Shown: positions 1 through 9,377, numbered from the stretch's first letter. The stretch is DNA of 64,000 bases from an uncultured Lachnospiraceae bacterium (GCA_947626415.1 CANQSA010000005.1:62001-126000); one strand, 5' to 3'. Numbers and translations: made by a program. Notes: generated by a model not told the origin, from the sequence alone.

Positions 1-1001
1 ACGGGATAATACGGAATGTTTGCTTTCGGATCGTCAGGATCATATTCAAGCGGATACTCTGTAGCAACTACCGTTTTTTCGCACTTGCCAATTTCGTATG
101 TAAACTGCTTGTATTCCGTTTTTCGAGTATATCCGTCAGCCTGAGGATACGAGATTATCTCGCAGGGCAATACTTTTTCTGTGTTAAAATATTCATATTT
201 AATTTCAAGCGAACGATACGGCAACCGGGAAAATTTCAGTCCGAAAAGTTCGTCTATCGCGCCTGTAAAAACGAGCAGATCCACATTTTCACCATCATAT
301 TTTACGATCGAATTCTCCTCATCAAAGCTGATATGCGCAAAGGCATCACAGTTGAGTTTTACCGAAATATTTTCATGATCAAGCAAATTTTCAAACAACT
401 TTGTAAAACCGTTTTTCGGAAGATACTGAAAATCCTTGTTGAGATAGCGCTCGTCAAAATTCATCGCCATAGGGACACGTTCAAGGACACTTTTATCAAT
501 TTCTTCCGGCGGAATCCCCCATTGTTTAGAAGTATAGGTTCTGTACGCTTTTTCAAAGAGCAGCTCGCCGTAGCTCCGGATTTTTTCATTCTTACTGTTG
601 AGCAGTTCAAAGATCGGAACTCTGTCGCGTCCTGCGAATTCAGTCCTCAGCGCCTTTAAAAGCTCAACTGAATTTTCATCTCCCACAAGCTGCTGCATTG
701 TGCGGAAATTAAACGGCAGACGCACATAATTTCCGTCAATAAAACTCAGAAGTTTTACATCATATCTGAAAAGTTCCGAATATTTTTTTAAAAATTTTAT
801 CACTTCATAATTATTCGTATTCAGAAAATGCGGACCGTATTTTTGTATTAAAATACCGTTTTCGTCATATTCGTCATAAGCGTTTCCGCCGATATGGGAA
901 CGTTTTTCTATAATCTCTACTTTGCGTCCGCATTCTTCGGCAATCTTCCGCGCCAGTATACTGCCGGAAAAGCCTGTGCCGACAATGATTATCTTACCCA
1001 A
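1..1001 (-). CDS. glf: UDP-galactopyranose mutase, C-terminus cut by window edge
   Basis: Flavoenzyme that interconverts UDP-galactopyranose and UDP-galactofuranose, giving Galf units to surface polysaccharide. The N-terminus shows the FAD-binding glycine motif IIVGTGFSGS followed by the family signature YGPHIFHT near residue 55. About 333 residues are present; the family is usually 365-390, so roughly 35-50 C-terminal residues lie outside the window. No ATG fits. I place the start at a TTG (999-1001) behind a GGAAGGG ribosome-binding sequence, overlapping the upstream SDR stop region by a couple of bases as in a tight operon. Last gene visible of the leftward capsule operon. Assignment is confident; the start codon is inferred. 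Confidence 0.9.
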   Translation of the reverse strand, partial: MGKIIIVGTGFSGSILARKIAEECGRKVEIIEKRSHIGGNAYDEYDENGILIQKYGPHFLNTNNYEVIKFLKKYSELFRYDVKLLSFIDGNYVRLPFNFRTMQQLVGDENSVELLKALRTEFAGRDRVPIFELLNSKNEKIRSYGELLFEKAYRTYTSKQWGIPPEEIDKSVLERVPMAMNFDERYLNKDFQYLPKNGFTKLFENLLDHENISVKLNCDAFAHISFDEENSIVKYDGENVDLLVFTGAIDELFGLKFSRLPYRSLEIKYEYFNTEKVLPCEIISYPQADGYTRKTEYKQFTYEIGKCEKTVVATEYPLEYDPDDPKANIPYYP

Positions 1002-1002
1002 A

Positions 1003-1917
1003 TTAAATCCCTTCCTTTTTCAGCCATTGGGCCGTTTTTATAATACTTTCCTTAAAATCCGCCTGACATTCGAAACCTGTGTCATTATAGAGAGCGTTGA
1101 GGTCAATAAGCGAATAGTCCTTACTATCCGTATCCTTGTATTCTCCAAACTTAAGCTCTATTTTCGGATTAACGATCTCACCAAGTTCTGTTAGCAATTC
1201 ACGAAAAGTCTTCAATTTTCGGTGTCCTACATAGTAGCTCTTTTGGTTTTTGCCGTTTTCCCCGATTCGGTAAAATGCCTCTGCAATATCATCTATATAA
1301 ATTAAATCATATAGATTATCACCTTTTATCAGCTTAGGTGTCTGTCCTGTCAGAAGCTGCTTCATAACTACATTGGGCAGCATCATAGAACGGTTGCCCT
1401 CGCCATAAGCCATAGCAACAAGACCTGCACTGTATTCAATCCCATTATTATAAGCAAGCGTCTTACATATAACTTCTGCCACCGTTTTTGCGCCTGAATA
1501 GATACAGGTATATCTCGGTTTAAACTCGTCCGAGTCAAGAAAATTCTTTATTTCAAACTCGTTATATGTTCCTGCAAACACAAATTTTTTACACTTGATC
1601 TTTATCGCCTGATTGATTGCCTCACACGCATATTTCGCGTTATTTAACTGCAAACCGTAATCTTTGAACGACTCCCCAAATACCCCCTGCCATGCAAAAT
1701 GATAAAATACATCAATCTTGTCTTTTATCATCTCATAAAGCCGTTCATATTGGGAAAAGTCGGCAATGACAGATATAAAATTTTTATTTTTCATATGAAG
1801 TGAAAGCGCTTTTTCAGATATCTCAACCCCATACACCAAGATTCCTTCATCAAGCAATCTCCTTGTCAGCGCGCCGCCGATAAAGCCGCCTGCGCCTGTC
1901 ACAACAGCCGTTTTCAT
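1003..1917 (-). CDS. NAD-dependent epimerase/dehydratase (SDR), likely NDP-4-ketohexose reductase
   Basis: Extended short-chain dehydrogenase of 304 aa. The Rossmann motif TGAGGFIG is at the N-terminus and the catalytic Tyr-x3-Lys appears as YSGAK near residue 145. I use the ATG at 1917, not the longer frame to 1932, because AGGTGAT lies at ideal distance before MKTAVV. It follows the 3,5-epimerase gene directly and, by analogy with dideoxysugar pathways, is the best candidate for the final 4-ketoreductase making an NDP-2,6-dideoxyhexose. Substrate and stereochemistry cannot be read from sequence; a 4-epimerase role is the alternative. Confidence 0.8.
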   Translation of the reverse strand: MKTAVVTGAGGFIGGALTRRLLDEGILVYGVEISEKALSLHMKNKNFISVIADFSQYERLYEMIKDKIDVFYHFAWQGVFGESFKDYGLQLNNAKYACEAINQAIKIKCKKFVFAGTYNEFEIKNFLDSDEFKPRYTCIYSGAKTVAEVICKTLAYNNGIEYSAGLVAMAYGEGNRSMMLPNVVMKQLLTGQTPKLIKGDNLYDLIYIDDIAEAFYRIGENGKNQKSYYVGHRKLKTFRELLTELGEIVNPKIELKFGEYKDTDSKDYSLIDLNALYNDTGFECQADFKESIIKTAQWLKKEGI

Positions 1918-1931
1918 ATGTATCACCTCCA

Positions 1932-2477
1932 TTAGAAATTAACATCGCTGTCACAGAGCAATGGAGATTTTTTATCTTTCTCCGAAACAATAAAATTGTC
2001 TGTTCCGTAATCAATGCCGATTTCCGGATCATTCCAGCGAATAGCACGATCAAGTTCCGGGTAATATAACTCATCAACTTTATATTGACCTTCAACCTCA
2101 TCGGTCAGAGACATTGCACAGTGGCCAAACCCCTTAGGGATATATATTTGCAGCTTATTTTCAGCGCTGAGTTCGACAGCGACATACTGCTTATATGTAG
2201 GTGAATTTTTCCGCAGATCTACAGCAACATCCAACATACTGCCCCTTGTACAGCGCACCAGTTTTGCCTGGGCTTTGGGATTATTTTGAAAATGTAAGCC
2301 GCGAATAGTTCCTTTTTTCGCTGAATAAAAGTGATTGTCTTGTACAAATTCTGTGGTTATACCAATTTCCGCAAGTGTACGTTTTGAATAGGACTCCATA
2401 TAATAGCCTCGGTAGTCCTCGAAAACCCGTGGCTTTAGTAAAAAAACGCCAGGAATTTCAAGTTCTGTGACCTCCAT
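1932..2477 (-). CDS. rfbC: dTDP-4-dehydrorhamnose 3,5-epimerase family protein
   Basis: Cupin-fold sugar epimerase acting at C3 and/or C5 of an NDP-4-keto-6-deoxyhexose. 181 aa matches the family length. Visible signatures are RGLHFQ (catalytic His region), the following VAVDLR segment, and YIPKGFGHC. The ATG at 2477 is preceded by AAAGGAG at 7 nt. It starts 2 nt after the Gfo/Idh gene stops and ends just before the SDR, so the three are translationally packed. Because the neighbours are a 2,3-dehydratase and a ketoreductase rather than RfbA/B/D, its substrate is probably a 2-deoxy intermediate instead of the rhamnose precursor. That is inferred from context only. Confidence 0.88.
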   Translation of the reverse strand: MEVTELEIPGVFLLKPRVFEDYRGYYMESYSKRTLAEIGITTEFVQDNHFYSAKKGTIRGLHFQNNPKAQAKLVRCTRGSMLDVAVDLRKNSPTYKQYVAVELSAENKLQIYIPKGFGHCAMSLTDEVEGQYKVDELYYPELDRAIRWNDPEIGIDYGTDNFIVSEKDKKSPLLCDSDVNF

Positions 2478-2479
2478 TC

Positions 2480-3475
2480 TTACACTCCTTTCACGCCCTC
2501 AACCAGTTCTGCCTGTTTGATCAGGGTTTTATAGTTTTGTTTTCTTATATTTTCGTCGTGTACACACCTTACAAAATGACCGATAGACTTAGCAAAGGTG
2601 TCGTCTGCAGGAAGCTCCACGGTTTCAGTTTCATTTCCGACCGTAACTGCCGCTGCAGGCACATAGCCCACCGGTGCAGTGAACACTCGGCCGGTGGTAA
2701 TGAAGCCTTTGCTGCCCCAGATCTCCAGTTCACATTTATAGCTGTTATCCATGCCAAAAGAGATCTGAGCCGTAACTCCGGCCTCATTGGTCATAGTCGC
2801 GCTGCCATAGAGATCCACATCGAAGTCCGGCGTAAAATTAAGCTGTGCCGCCGTAATCCCGGCACTCTCCCCCAGCAGCATGGAAGCCAGTTTGATCGTA
2901 TAGCCGCCGCAGTCCAGCAAGGCTCCGCCACCAAGATCTTTATTATAGCGGAAGTCGTTTTTACTTCGCTGCGGAAAGCCGAACGCAATACGGTAGAGCC
3001 GAATGCTGCCGATCTTTTCGGACAATTTTTCCAATTCTTTTAGCTGATCATGATAAACAAACATATAGTTCTCATGCAGCGCAAGCCCGCTTTTTTCGGC
3101 AAGGCTGACCAGCTCCGCCGTCTCCCTTGCGCTTGTGGCGGACGGTTTTTCAAGAAAGACATGTTTCCCGTTTTCAAGCGCGAGCTTCGCCCAGCGATAG
3201 TGCAGAGCAGGAGGCAGCGGCAGATACACCGCATCGATTTCACTCGACTTTATCATATCTCTATATCCGGCAAAGACCTTGCCGCCATAGTTTTCCTTGA
3301 AGGCTTCGGCTTTTTTTGCCTCACCGGCAATAATTTCGGCACTTGCCCTGCCGCCGAACCATTCTTCCGGCGCGGCATAAGCCACTCCCACATATTCAAT
3401 GTTCTCGCATTTTTTCACTGCCGGCATAAACCGCCGAAACGCAATTTCTGAAGGACAGATAATTCCAATTTTCAT
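2480..3475 (-). CDS. Gfo/Idh/MocA family oxidoreductase, likely NDP-hexose 3-ketoreductase
   Basis: 331-aa NAD(P)-dependent oxidoreductase: N-terminal Rossmann domain (MKIGIICPSEIAF), the family signature LEKPSATSARE near residue 110, and the C-terminal alpha/beta domain with a GGALLDCGGY motif. The longer frame begins GTG-GTG; the ATG at 3475 sits 8 nt after GGAG and is preferred. In deoxysugar pathways of antibiotic producers, members of this family reduce the 3-keto group made by NDP-hexose 2,3-dehydratase. The dehydratase is the adjacent upstream gene here, so that role fits well. Myo-inositol-type or other sugar oxidation cannot be excluded from sequence. Confidence 0.85.
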   Translation of the reverse strand: MKIGIICPSEIAFRRFMPAVKKCENIEYVGVAYAAPEEWFGGRASAEIIAGEAKKAEAFKENYGGKVFAGYRDMIKSSEIDAVYLPLPPALHYRWAKLALENGKHVFLEKPSATSARETAELVSLAEKSGLALHENYMFVYHDQLKELEKLSEKIGSIRLYRIAFGFPQRSKNDFRYNKDLGGGALLDCGGYTIKLASMLLGESAGITAAQLNFTPDFDVDLYGSATMTNEAGVTAQISFGMDNSYKCELEIWGSKGFITTGRVFTAPVGYVPAAAVTVGNETETVELPADDTFAKSIGHFVRCVHDENIRKQNYKTLIKQAELVEGVKGV

Positions 3476-3477
3476 TT

Positions 3478-4788
3478 TCACCACTCCAAAACTGATAAAA
3501 GATTTCTAAGTTGAATGTTGAGACAGTTATTAACGCTTATCAGACGGCTGAGCGTATTATAGTCTGCCCAAAAATAACCTTCGGGCAGTTCGTTTAATGC
3601 GTCCTTTTCAATTTCCATAATGATGTTGCGGTTTTGTTCGCAATAGAATCGGCCGCCTTCTTCCGAAAGCAGCGTATCGAACCGCACGCCCTTTCCGCTT
3701 TTTAAATTTTCATCAAACAGCATTTCCACCGCATCCGCCTCGCCATGATGAATAAACTCCCTCTGCACGGTTGGCCCCAGTTCGATCTTATCAAAGCAGC
3801 CTGCCTCAGGCACAGCATGAACCAAAAACTCTTTCACGCCTCCATGATCGCGGATCAGCAAGGCAAAAGTAGCAATACCGGCAGCTTCAAATAAGGGCTG
3901 CGTCCAATGGCGGACTTCCCGACCTTCGATCTCGATATCGCAGAAGATAACTTTAAAACTATATGGTTCGCGACAGATGATCCCGTCATCGGTAAAATCC
4001 CAGTTTCTGAGTTCGTCCAGACGGATAAGCGCGAACTCGCCTTCATCAAACATTTTATAGTTATTTATATATTGATAAATTTCCGGGAGAATATTCTGAT
4101 TACCTATAACAGACCGATAAAGGGTAATATCCCGGATCTGATCCGAAAACTCCTTTTGTCCTAACGGCAGGCAGGACAGCACGGTGCGGGTATCCATGTT
4201 TACAAGATTGTCATAGCGCATAAGTTCTTTTATCTGCCTTAATGTCATCCAGCGATGGCTTGGCAGGACTTCGATATCTTCCTCAATTTTAATGACGATA
4301 TTTCGGTTGCGCTTCTTGTAAAACCGAGATGATTGCTCGGATTGAATCTGATCGACGATTACTCTGTGTTTCGAGGCATTGATAAACCAATCGAGATACG
4401 CCGGGCGCTTACCGCCATGTTTTTGCGTGAAGTTCGACTTGGTCGCCTGAATCGTCGGGGATATCTGGATCTTGTTAATGTTTCCCGGTTCGATTTTTGC
4501 CTGCATAAGATAATGTGTTTCACCGTCAAAATCCTTACAGATAATACCAAGATAGCCGATTTCATCCTGTATGATTACAGGCTGCTCCAGCACAACTTGT
4601 CCGTCAACGGTTTTTCGCAGCCCCTTCACCGTAAAAAAACTGCGGTTTTTGTTGGCGATCTCGCCCCGTTCCGCATCATAAAACCAAAAGTCCGAATCAG
4701 ACAGGCGGTTCTTTCGTATCGACACGTGAACGGTTTTATTCAGTTCGTTGATCCATTCAAGCAGTTCTGCTGTATTGTTTTTCAACAT
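3478..4788 (-). CDS. NDP-hexose 2,3-dehydratase
   Basis: 436-aa protein made of two related halves, as in the EvaA/TylX3 family. Each half carries a repeated block: SPTIQATKSNFTQKHGG then FYKKRNRNIVIKIE in the first, ELGPTVQREF then FYCEQNRNIIMEIE in the second. The family removes the 2-hydroxyl of dTDP-4-keto-6-deoxyglucose, the committed step to 2,6-dideoxysugars. ATG at 4788 has AAGGAG 4 nt upstream. It overlaps or abuts the 3-ketoreductase gene. The family is best known from actinomycete glycosylated natural products, so its place in a Firmicutes capsule operon is notable. Confidence 0.88.
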   Translation of the reverse strand: MLKNNTAELLEWINELNKTVHVSIRKNRLSDSDFWFYDAERGEIANKNRSFFTVKGLRKTVDGQVVLEQPVIIQDEIGYLGIICKDFDGETHYLMQAKIEPGNINKIQISPTIQATKSNFTQKHGGKRPAYLDWFINASKHRVIVDQIQSEQSSRFYKKRNRNIVIKIEEDIEVLPSHRWMTLRQIKELMRYDNLVNMDTRTVLSCLPLGQKEFSDQIRDITLYRSVIGNQNILPEIYQYINNYKMFDEGEFALIRLDELRNWDFTDDGIICREPYSFKVIFCDIEIEGREVRHWTQPLFEAAGIATFALLIRDHGGVKEFLVHAVPEAGCFDKIELGPTVQREFIHHGEADAVEMLFDENLKSGKGVRFDTLLSEEGGRFYCEQNRNIIMEIEKDALNELPEGYFWADYNTLSRLISVNNCLNIQLRNLLSVLEW

Positions 4789-4830
4789 ATTTCTCCTTCA
4801 TTTTTATTCATATGCAGAATCTTGTATCAG

Positions 4831-5835
4831 TTAAACAGTGCTATATACTAAATGGTGGCTAATTACCCCCCCCCGATTACTATTTTGCAATCTTGAAACT
4901 ATATTATTGGTAATTTCTATTACTGCACGCATTATAAGCATAATGCAAGCACACATAACGCATTGTACAAATAACATTAAATTACCCGAAATACCCATAG
5001 TAGATAATAGACTTAGCCCTCTTCTGAATATGTATAATACAAAATACTGATGTGAACATAAGACAATGATTGAGTTTCTGCCATAATATTTTAAAATTTT
5101 TGAATTTTTTAATTGCATTGATAGAAATGCAAAGAATGCTATACCCAAAACTGCATCTAAAATCATTAACAAGTAACTCTTTCCATGCAAAATCCTATAA
5201 ATATCTACTTGCCCGTTATAAAGGCTAAGCACAATCCAAAGAGGCAAAATAATCCACCAAAAACTCATAAGTTTTTTTAAGATGGTTTTTAATTTTATAT
5301 TTTTACTGATATCCCCAATAATCAAAAATATCATTGAAATAGGAATATATTCTATCCCAAAATAATATTTTTTACTGATCCAAGTTGACAGGATAAACAA
5401 AACACTACAAATTACCACTTTATATATCAACTTTTTATTGAATATAAAAAAATATATAATTTCAATTATAAATAATACAATCAAAAACCATATAGCTGGA
5501 TTGATTGCAGTAATACCATCCAAAAAGAATAAATTTCTTAATACCTCTATTCCTATTTCCTCATGTTTAAGAAACGATCTTATAATGACCAAAATAGAAT
5601 TCACAATTTGACATATTAAAAATGGCAATAAGATACTCTTATATTTTCTATATATAAATTCTTTAAAACCACCACTTGCATTATATAAATACCCAGATAA
5701 CACAAAAAATAATGGCATATGAAAAGAATATATGAGTACCATAATCCATTCATCATAATTTGTTAAATGTCCCAAAACAACAAGTGTTATTCCTATTCCC
5801 TTAAGGACATCTATCCAATCAATTCTCTTAGTCAT
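4831..5835 (-). CDS. Acyltransferase family 3 membrane protein (polysaccharide O-acyltransferase)
   Basis: 334-aa polytopic protein with about ten hydrophobic segments. It begins RIDWIDVLKGIGITLVVLGH, whose His matches the catalytic His of the acyltransferase-3 family, and has FHMPLFFVLSGYL in the second segment. It probably O-acetylates a sugar of the capsule on the membrane. The gene is AT-rich like its flippase neighbour. Near the 3' end a run of nine G (plus-strand C9, 4866-4874) encodes R-G-G. A one-base change in the run gives an almost immediate stop, so slippage would only trim or swap the last dozen residues after the final membrane segment. Confidence 0.85.
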   Translation of the reverse strand: MTKRIDWIDVLKGIGITLVVLGHLTNYDEWIMVLIYSFHMPLFFVLSGYLYNASGGFKEFIYRKYKSILLPFLICQIVNSILVIIRSFLKHEEIGIEVLRNLFFLDGITAINPAIWFLIVLFIIEIIYFFIFNKKLIYKVVICSVLFILSTWISKKYYFGIEYIPISMIFLIIGDISKNIKLKTILKKLMSFWWIILPLWIVLSLYNGQVDIYRILHGKSYLLMILDAVLGIAFFAFLSMQLKNSKILKYYGRNSIIVLCSHQYFVLYIFRRGLSLLSTMGISGNLMLFVQCVMCACIMLIMRAVIEITNNIVSRLQNSNRGGVISHHLVYSTV

Positions 5836-5879
5836 ATTTGCTATTTTCCTTATTTCACTATATTATATTCTTCGTATAA

Positions 5880-7295
5880 CTATTGTCTTAAGTATTTAAT
5901 GTATGTAACGGCTTCTATTAAATCATTTTTCTTAAACAATAGATATATTACATAGCACAACAAATATATGCCCATTCCTACAATCCCGAAAAACCAGTTG
6001 CAGATTATAAATGCGACTGACATCATAAATTCAATCATAATATCGCTTTTGACGCTTACATTTATATATCGCGACAACACGAGTTCACTTAATATTCCTC
6101 TAAACATAAGTGATATAAGTATTGAAATAATTGCCAGTGTTATACTCTCAAACACCGCTATAGACAGAAACGCACAAATCATGCTGACTGCCAGTGCAGC
6201 TATATTACATATCATCAACATATTTTCAAGACGCAGTGCTTTAAGATATGTGTTAATAAGCATTGCCATTTTGCTTTCATAGGCACACACGGGGAGCAGA
6301 ATAGCTGCGTATCGAATACTTTCGATATACTGAGGCAGCCATGCGGAAAGAATTCTCTGCAGGGGATAGTAAAAAATAAGTCCGGCAAATATAATCCCCA
6401 TAAGAAGAATACGCATAATACTGTAAAGCCTTGAAAGCTGCTCTTGGCTTGTTCTGCGGAGCATTGGATATAAAACTACAGCTATTGCATTTATAGCTGT
6501 CATTACCATATTTGATATGGTAAGCGTCAGTGATACTTTTCCAAATGTGGCAATGTCCCATTTACTCTGCACCCAGAACCGTATAACTCCTATAATCAGC
6601 ATGCTGCTAAGCCCAGCAAACATTAGTTTTATTCCAGCTGAAATGTTCTCCTTTATCTCTCCCAAAACTGACTTAAGCGAAAGTAGTTTTGCAAAAACCA
6701 TATCTCTGCAGTACCACACACCAATCGACAAAGATACATATTTCCCAACTACATCGGCTGCAATAAGCAAAATATAATTTTTGTATCCAAGTGCAAATAT
6801 GAACAATATCAAAGCAAGATATACAATACGCTCAGATATCGTTACAATGGCAAACTCTTTTATTCTGGCCGTTGCTTGAAGGATATAAGTAATAAACCAT
6901 CTGAGACACATTCCGACACCAGCTACACAAACAAACATATATACAAAATGCTTATTTGCATCACTTGCAAGAAATAAAGAAAAAGCAAGGATAATACTAT
7001 ACAATATAACTTCAAAAAATCCCAGAATCCAAAACTGTGTAGAGTAAAGCGATTTATCAAGATCCTTATAAAACTTTCCACCTTCGCGCAAATATATTCC
7101 ATCACACCAGCCCAGATAGGATACACCAACATACGATATATAGAACATGTATAGTTGAAAATATCCGTATGTTTCAACACTCACAACCTTTGGTATTACA
7201 AGCAAGGATATTGTTGAAATCAATGTCCCTAATAAATTTGAAACCGCTGCATATGAAACATTTCTTACCAAACTGACAATTTTATTTTTTGCCAA
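5880..7295 (-). CDS. Polysaccharide flippase (Wzx-like, MOP/PST family)
   Basis: About 471-aa integral membrane protein with 12-14 predicted hydrophobic helices, first helix after RNVSYAAVSNLLGTL. Length and hydrophobic pattern match O-antigen/capsule repeat-unit flippases, which move undecaprenyl-linked oligosaccharide across the membrane. No ATG exists at the 5' end. A TTG at 7295 preceded by AAGGA at about 7 nt is chosen over the TTG at 7328, because the latter lies inside the upstream gene and has no good ribosome-binding site. Together with the Wzy-like gene it indicates a Wzx/Wzy-dependent pathway. Confidence 0.85.
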   Translation of the reverse strand: MAKNKIVSLVRNVSYAAVSNLLGTLISTISLLVIPKVVSVETYGYFQLYMFYISYVGVSYLGWCDGIYLREGGKFYKDLDKSLYSTQFWILGFFEVILYSIILAFSLFLASDANKHFVYMFVCVAGVGMCLRWFITYILQATARIKEFAIVTISERIVYLALILFIFALGYKNYILLIAADVVGKYVSLSIGVWYCRDMVFAKLLSLKSVLGEIKENISAGIKLMFAGLSSMLIIGVIRFWVQSKWDIATFGKVSLTLTISNMVMTAINAIAVVLYPMLRRTSQEQLSRLYSIMRILLMGIIFAGLIFYYPLQRILSAWLPQYIESIRYAAILLPVCAYESKMAMLINTYLKALRLENMLMICNIAALAVSMICAFLSIAVFESITLAIISILISLMFRGILSELVLSRYINVSVKSDIMIEFMMSVAFIICNWFFGIVGMGIYLLCYVIYLLFKKNDLIEAVTYIKYLRQ

Positions 7296-7299
7296 AGAT

Positions 7300-8295
7300 T
7301 TATCCTTCTTTCTTTTCCTCCAACTCAATCACACGATCCATTAAGCGAGATAATGAAAATCTGCCATCATAGCCGTAATCAACAGATATTCGTTTTTTTA
7401 CCCAATCGCAATCAATATCCTCAGGCTTTTCAAAGATATGAATATATTCCGGATTATAAAATGGGAGATTAACTACTTCTTTGTTATTTGTAAGTAACTT
7501 TTTGTTATAGCATATTGCCTCATAATAACGAAGTGTAGCTCCAGTTTGTCCTTCCATCAAAACTTCTAATATACAATTACATTTTTTTGTTTCTTCGATT
7601 GCGTCTGAATACGGCAGATATTCATTATATATAATTTTATCTTTATAAAGTTGTTCCTTATTCTTTATCCCACTCAACCTATAATGTACGGATATTTTAT
7701 TAGCAGTTAAATATTTAAATACTGATAAAAATTTTTGAATGCGCCCTCTTGCCCAAGCAATTAAGCACACATCATATTCCACAGTATTTGATATTTCCGG
7801 AGATATAACAGAATATGGCACATTGGTATATAAAAACCCATTCCTTTTTACATCTCTTGGATCAAATGAAAATATGTAGTCAAATCCTAAATGTTCAGTA
7901 AAAAATTTTGCACACTTCGACGTATCACTATCCCAAGCATCAAGCAAAAGCAAGATATATTTAACTTTATAATTTTTCTTTAAACTCCTTATGTACTCCA
8001 AATCAATTGTTTTTAATATTGCACCATGAAAAAAAATATAATACTCAATGTCTTTTTCCCATTTAATCGTACGCAAAGAACTTTTCCATATATTTCTAAA
8101 AGGCAATCCAACCTTTCTATTTATTTTATTAGTCGTATGCGCTTTTTGTATTATTTTCAAGATATGATTACGCGGGGGTTTTAAATATGAATCTATGATA
8201 GTCACATTATTATCTGATTTTAAATCAGATCCTAAAAATGCAGTAACTAGCGTACTCACAATAAAAACAAATTTTCTTTTTGGCATATTTCTCAT
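7300..8295 (-). CDS. Putative capsule glycosyltransferase, paralogue 1
   Basis: 331 aa, soluble, not assignable to a named GT family by eye. The C-terminal third contains GQTGATLRYYEAICYNKKLL and NLPFYNPEYIHIFEKPEDID, a layout typical of GT-B-like capsule transferases in which Glu binds the nucleotide sugar. It is a tandem paralogue of the next gene upstream: the last ~75 residues are nearly the same while the N-terminal acceptor half has diverged, suggesting duplication with a new acceptor. AAGGG lies 8 nt before the ATG, and the start overlaps the stop of the paralogue by 4 nt (ATGA). Confidence 0.65.
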   Translation of the reverse strand: MRNMPKRKFVFIVSTLVTAFLGSDLKSDNNVTIIDSYLKPPRNHILKIIQKAHTTNKINRKVGLPFRNIWKSSLRTIKWEKDIEYYIFFHGAILKTIDLEYIRSLKKNYKVKYILLLLDAWDSDTSKCAKFFTEHLGFDYIFSFDPRDVKRNGFLYTNVPYSVISPEISNTVEYDVCLIAWARGRIQKFLSVFKYLTANKISVHYRLSGIKNKEQLYKDKIIYNEYLPYSDAIEETKKCNCILEVLMEGQTGATLRYYEAICYNKKLLTNNKEVVNLPFYNPEYIHIFEKPEDIDCDWVKKRISVDYGYDGRFSLSRLMDRVIELEEKKEG

Positions 8296-9308
8296 GACGT
8301 TTTCCCTTCAAGTTCGATTATTTTATCGATAAGTCTCGATGGCGAATATCTGCCGTCATAGCCATAATCAACAGGGATTTTCTCCTTCAACCAGTCGCAG
8401 TCTATATCCTCAGGTTTTTCAAAAAACTTCATATATTCCGGATTGTAAAACGGGAGGTTTACTACATTTTTATTGTCAGTAAGAAGTTTTTTATTATAGC
8501 ATACCGCTTCAAAATAGTGATTCGAAGGACTGGATTGTCCTTCTCCCAACACTTCAAAGAGACAATTACTTTTTTTTATTTCTTTTATATTTTCTTGAAA
8601 ATCAATACCTTTGTTATATATGATTTCATCCGGATAGAGCTGATCCTTTTTATTTACCCCAACAATTCTGAAATTGAGTTTTACATTTTTTTGTCTCAGG
8701 TACTCGTAGACCTCATGAAATTTCTTCAATCTGCCCTTAGAATTGTTTAAAAGATACAAGTCATTTTCTATAGTATAGGGGGTATTATCCTCTGTCATTG
8801 AAAAGCAACAATCACAAAATACATAACCATATTTTTCGACATCTCCGGGCTGAGTTGTTAAAATATTTTTAAATCCTACTTTTTGATTAAATTCATTGAC
8901 CGCAATATCCATTTTTAGCGACCTTGCAGCAAATGATGTGTTTGCACTTAATAAATATAAGGAATACTTTATATCATATTTTCTTTTTAAGTTATCCCAA
9001 TACGATATTGGTCTTTTTGCAAAAGTATAACTTATAAATATAATATTATATTCAACATTTTGTTCCCATTTGATATCATCCAAAGCATTATGCCATTTTT
9101 CTCTGAAAGGTAGTTTCAAAATACTATTGATTCGTGCACTGCAGTGTACTTTACGTATAAATCTTAAGAATGGGTTTTTCATATAAGGCAAAATTTCAAT
9201 CGTTTCTGCTCTTTTATCATGAAATAAATCCGAAAATACACCAATCATGGGGGTTCCGGCTTCAGATGTTATAAAAATAAATTTTTTTCGTTTTTTATTA
9301 TCTGTCAT
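8292..9308 (-). CDS. Putative capsule glycosyltransferase, paralogue 2
   Basis: 338 aa from the ATG at 9308, which has AAAGGG 6 nt upstream. The longer frame from 9368 lacks a ribosome-binding site and overlaps the leader. Same architecture as the neighbouring paralogue: N-terminal KKFIFITSEAG, a middle block with DVEKYGYVF, then GQSSPSNHYFEAVCYNKKLL and the conserved C-terminal block NLPFYNPEYMKFFEKPEDID. Likely adds one sugar of the repeat unit in the cytoplasm. I do not recognise a characterised homologue; the function rests on operon context and the GT-B-like C-terminus. Confidence 0.62.
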   Translation of the reverse strand: MTDNKKRKKFIFITSEAGTPMIGVFSDLFHDKRAETIEILPYMKNPFLRFIRKVHCSARINSILKLPFREKWHNALDDIKWEQNVEYNIIFISYTFAKRPISYWDNLKRKYDIKYSLYLLSANTSFAARSLKMDIAVNEFNQKVGFKNILTTQPGDVEKYGYVFCDCCFSMTEDNTPYTIENDLYLLNNSKGRLKKFHEVYEYLRQKNVKLNFRIVGVNKKDQLYPDEIIYNKGIDFQENIKEIKKSNCLFEVLGEGQSSPSNHYFEAVCYNKKLLTDNKNVVNLPFYNPEYMKFFEKPEDIDCDWLKEKIPVDYGYDGRYSPSRLIDKIIELEGKTS

Positions 9309-9377
9309 ATTTTTCCCTTTCAAATATTGTTGATTCATTGGCATTCTTTTACTGATAAATTTAAACAATAACTATAA

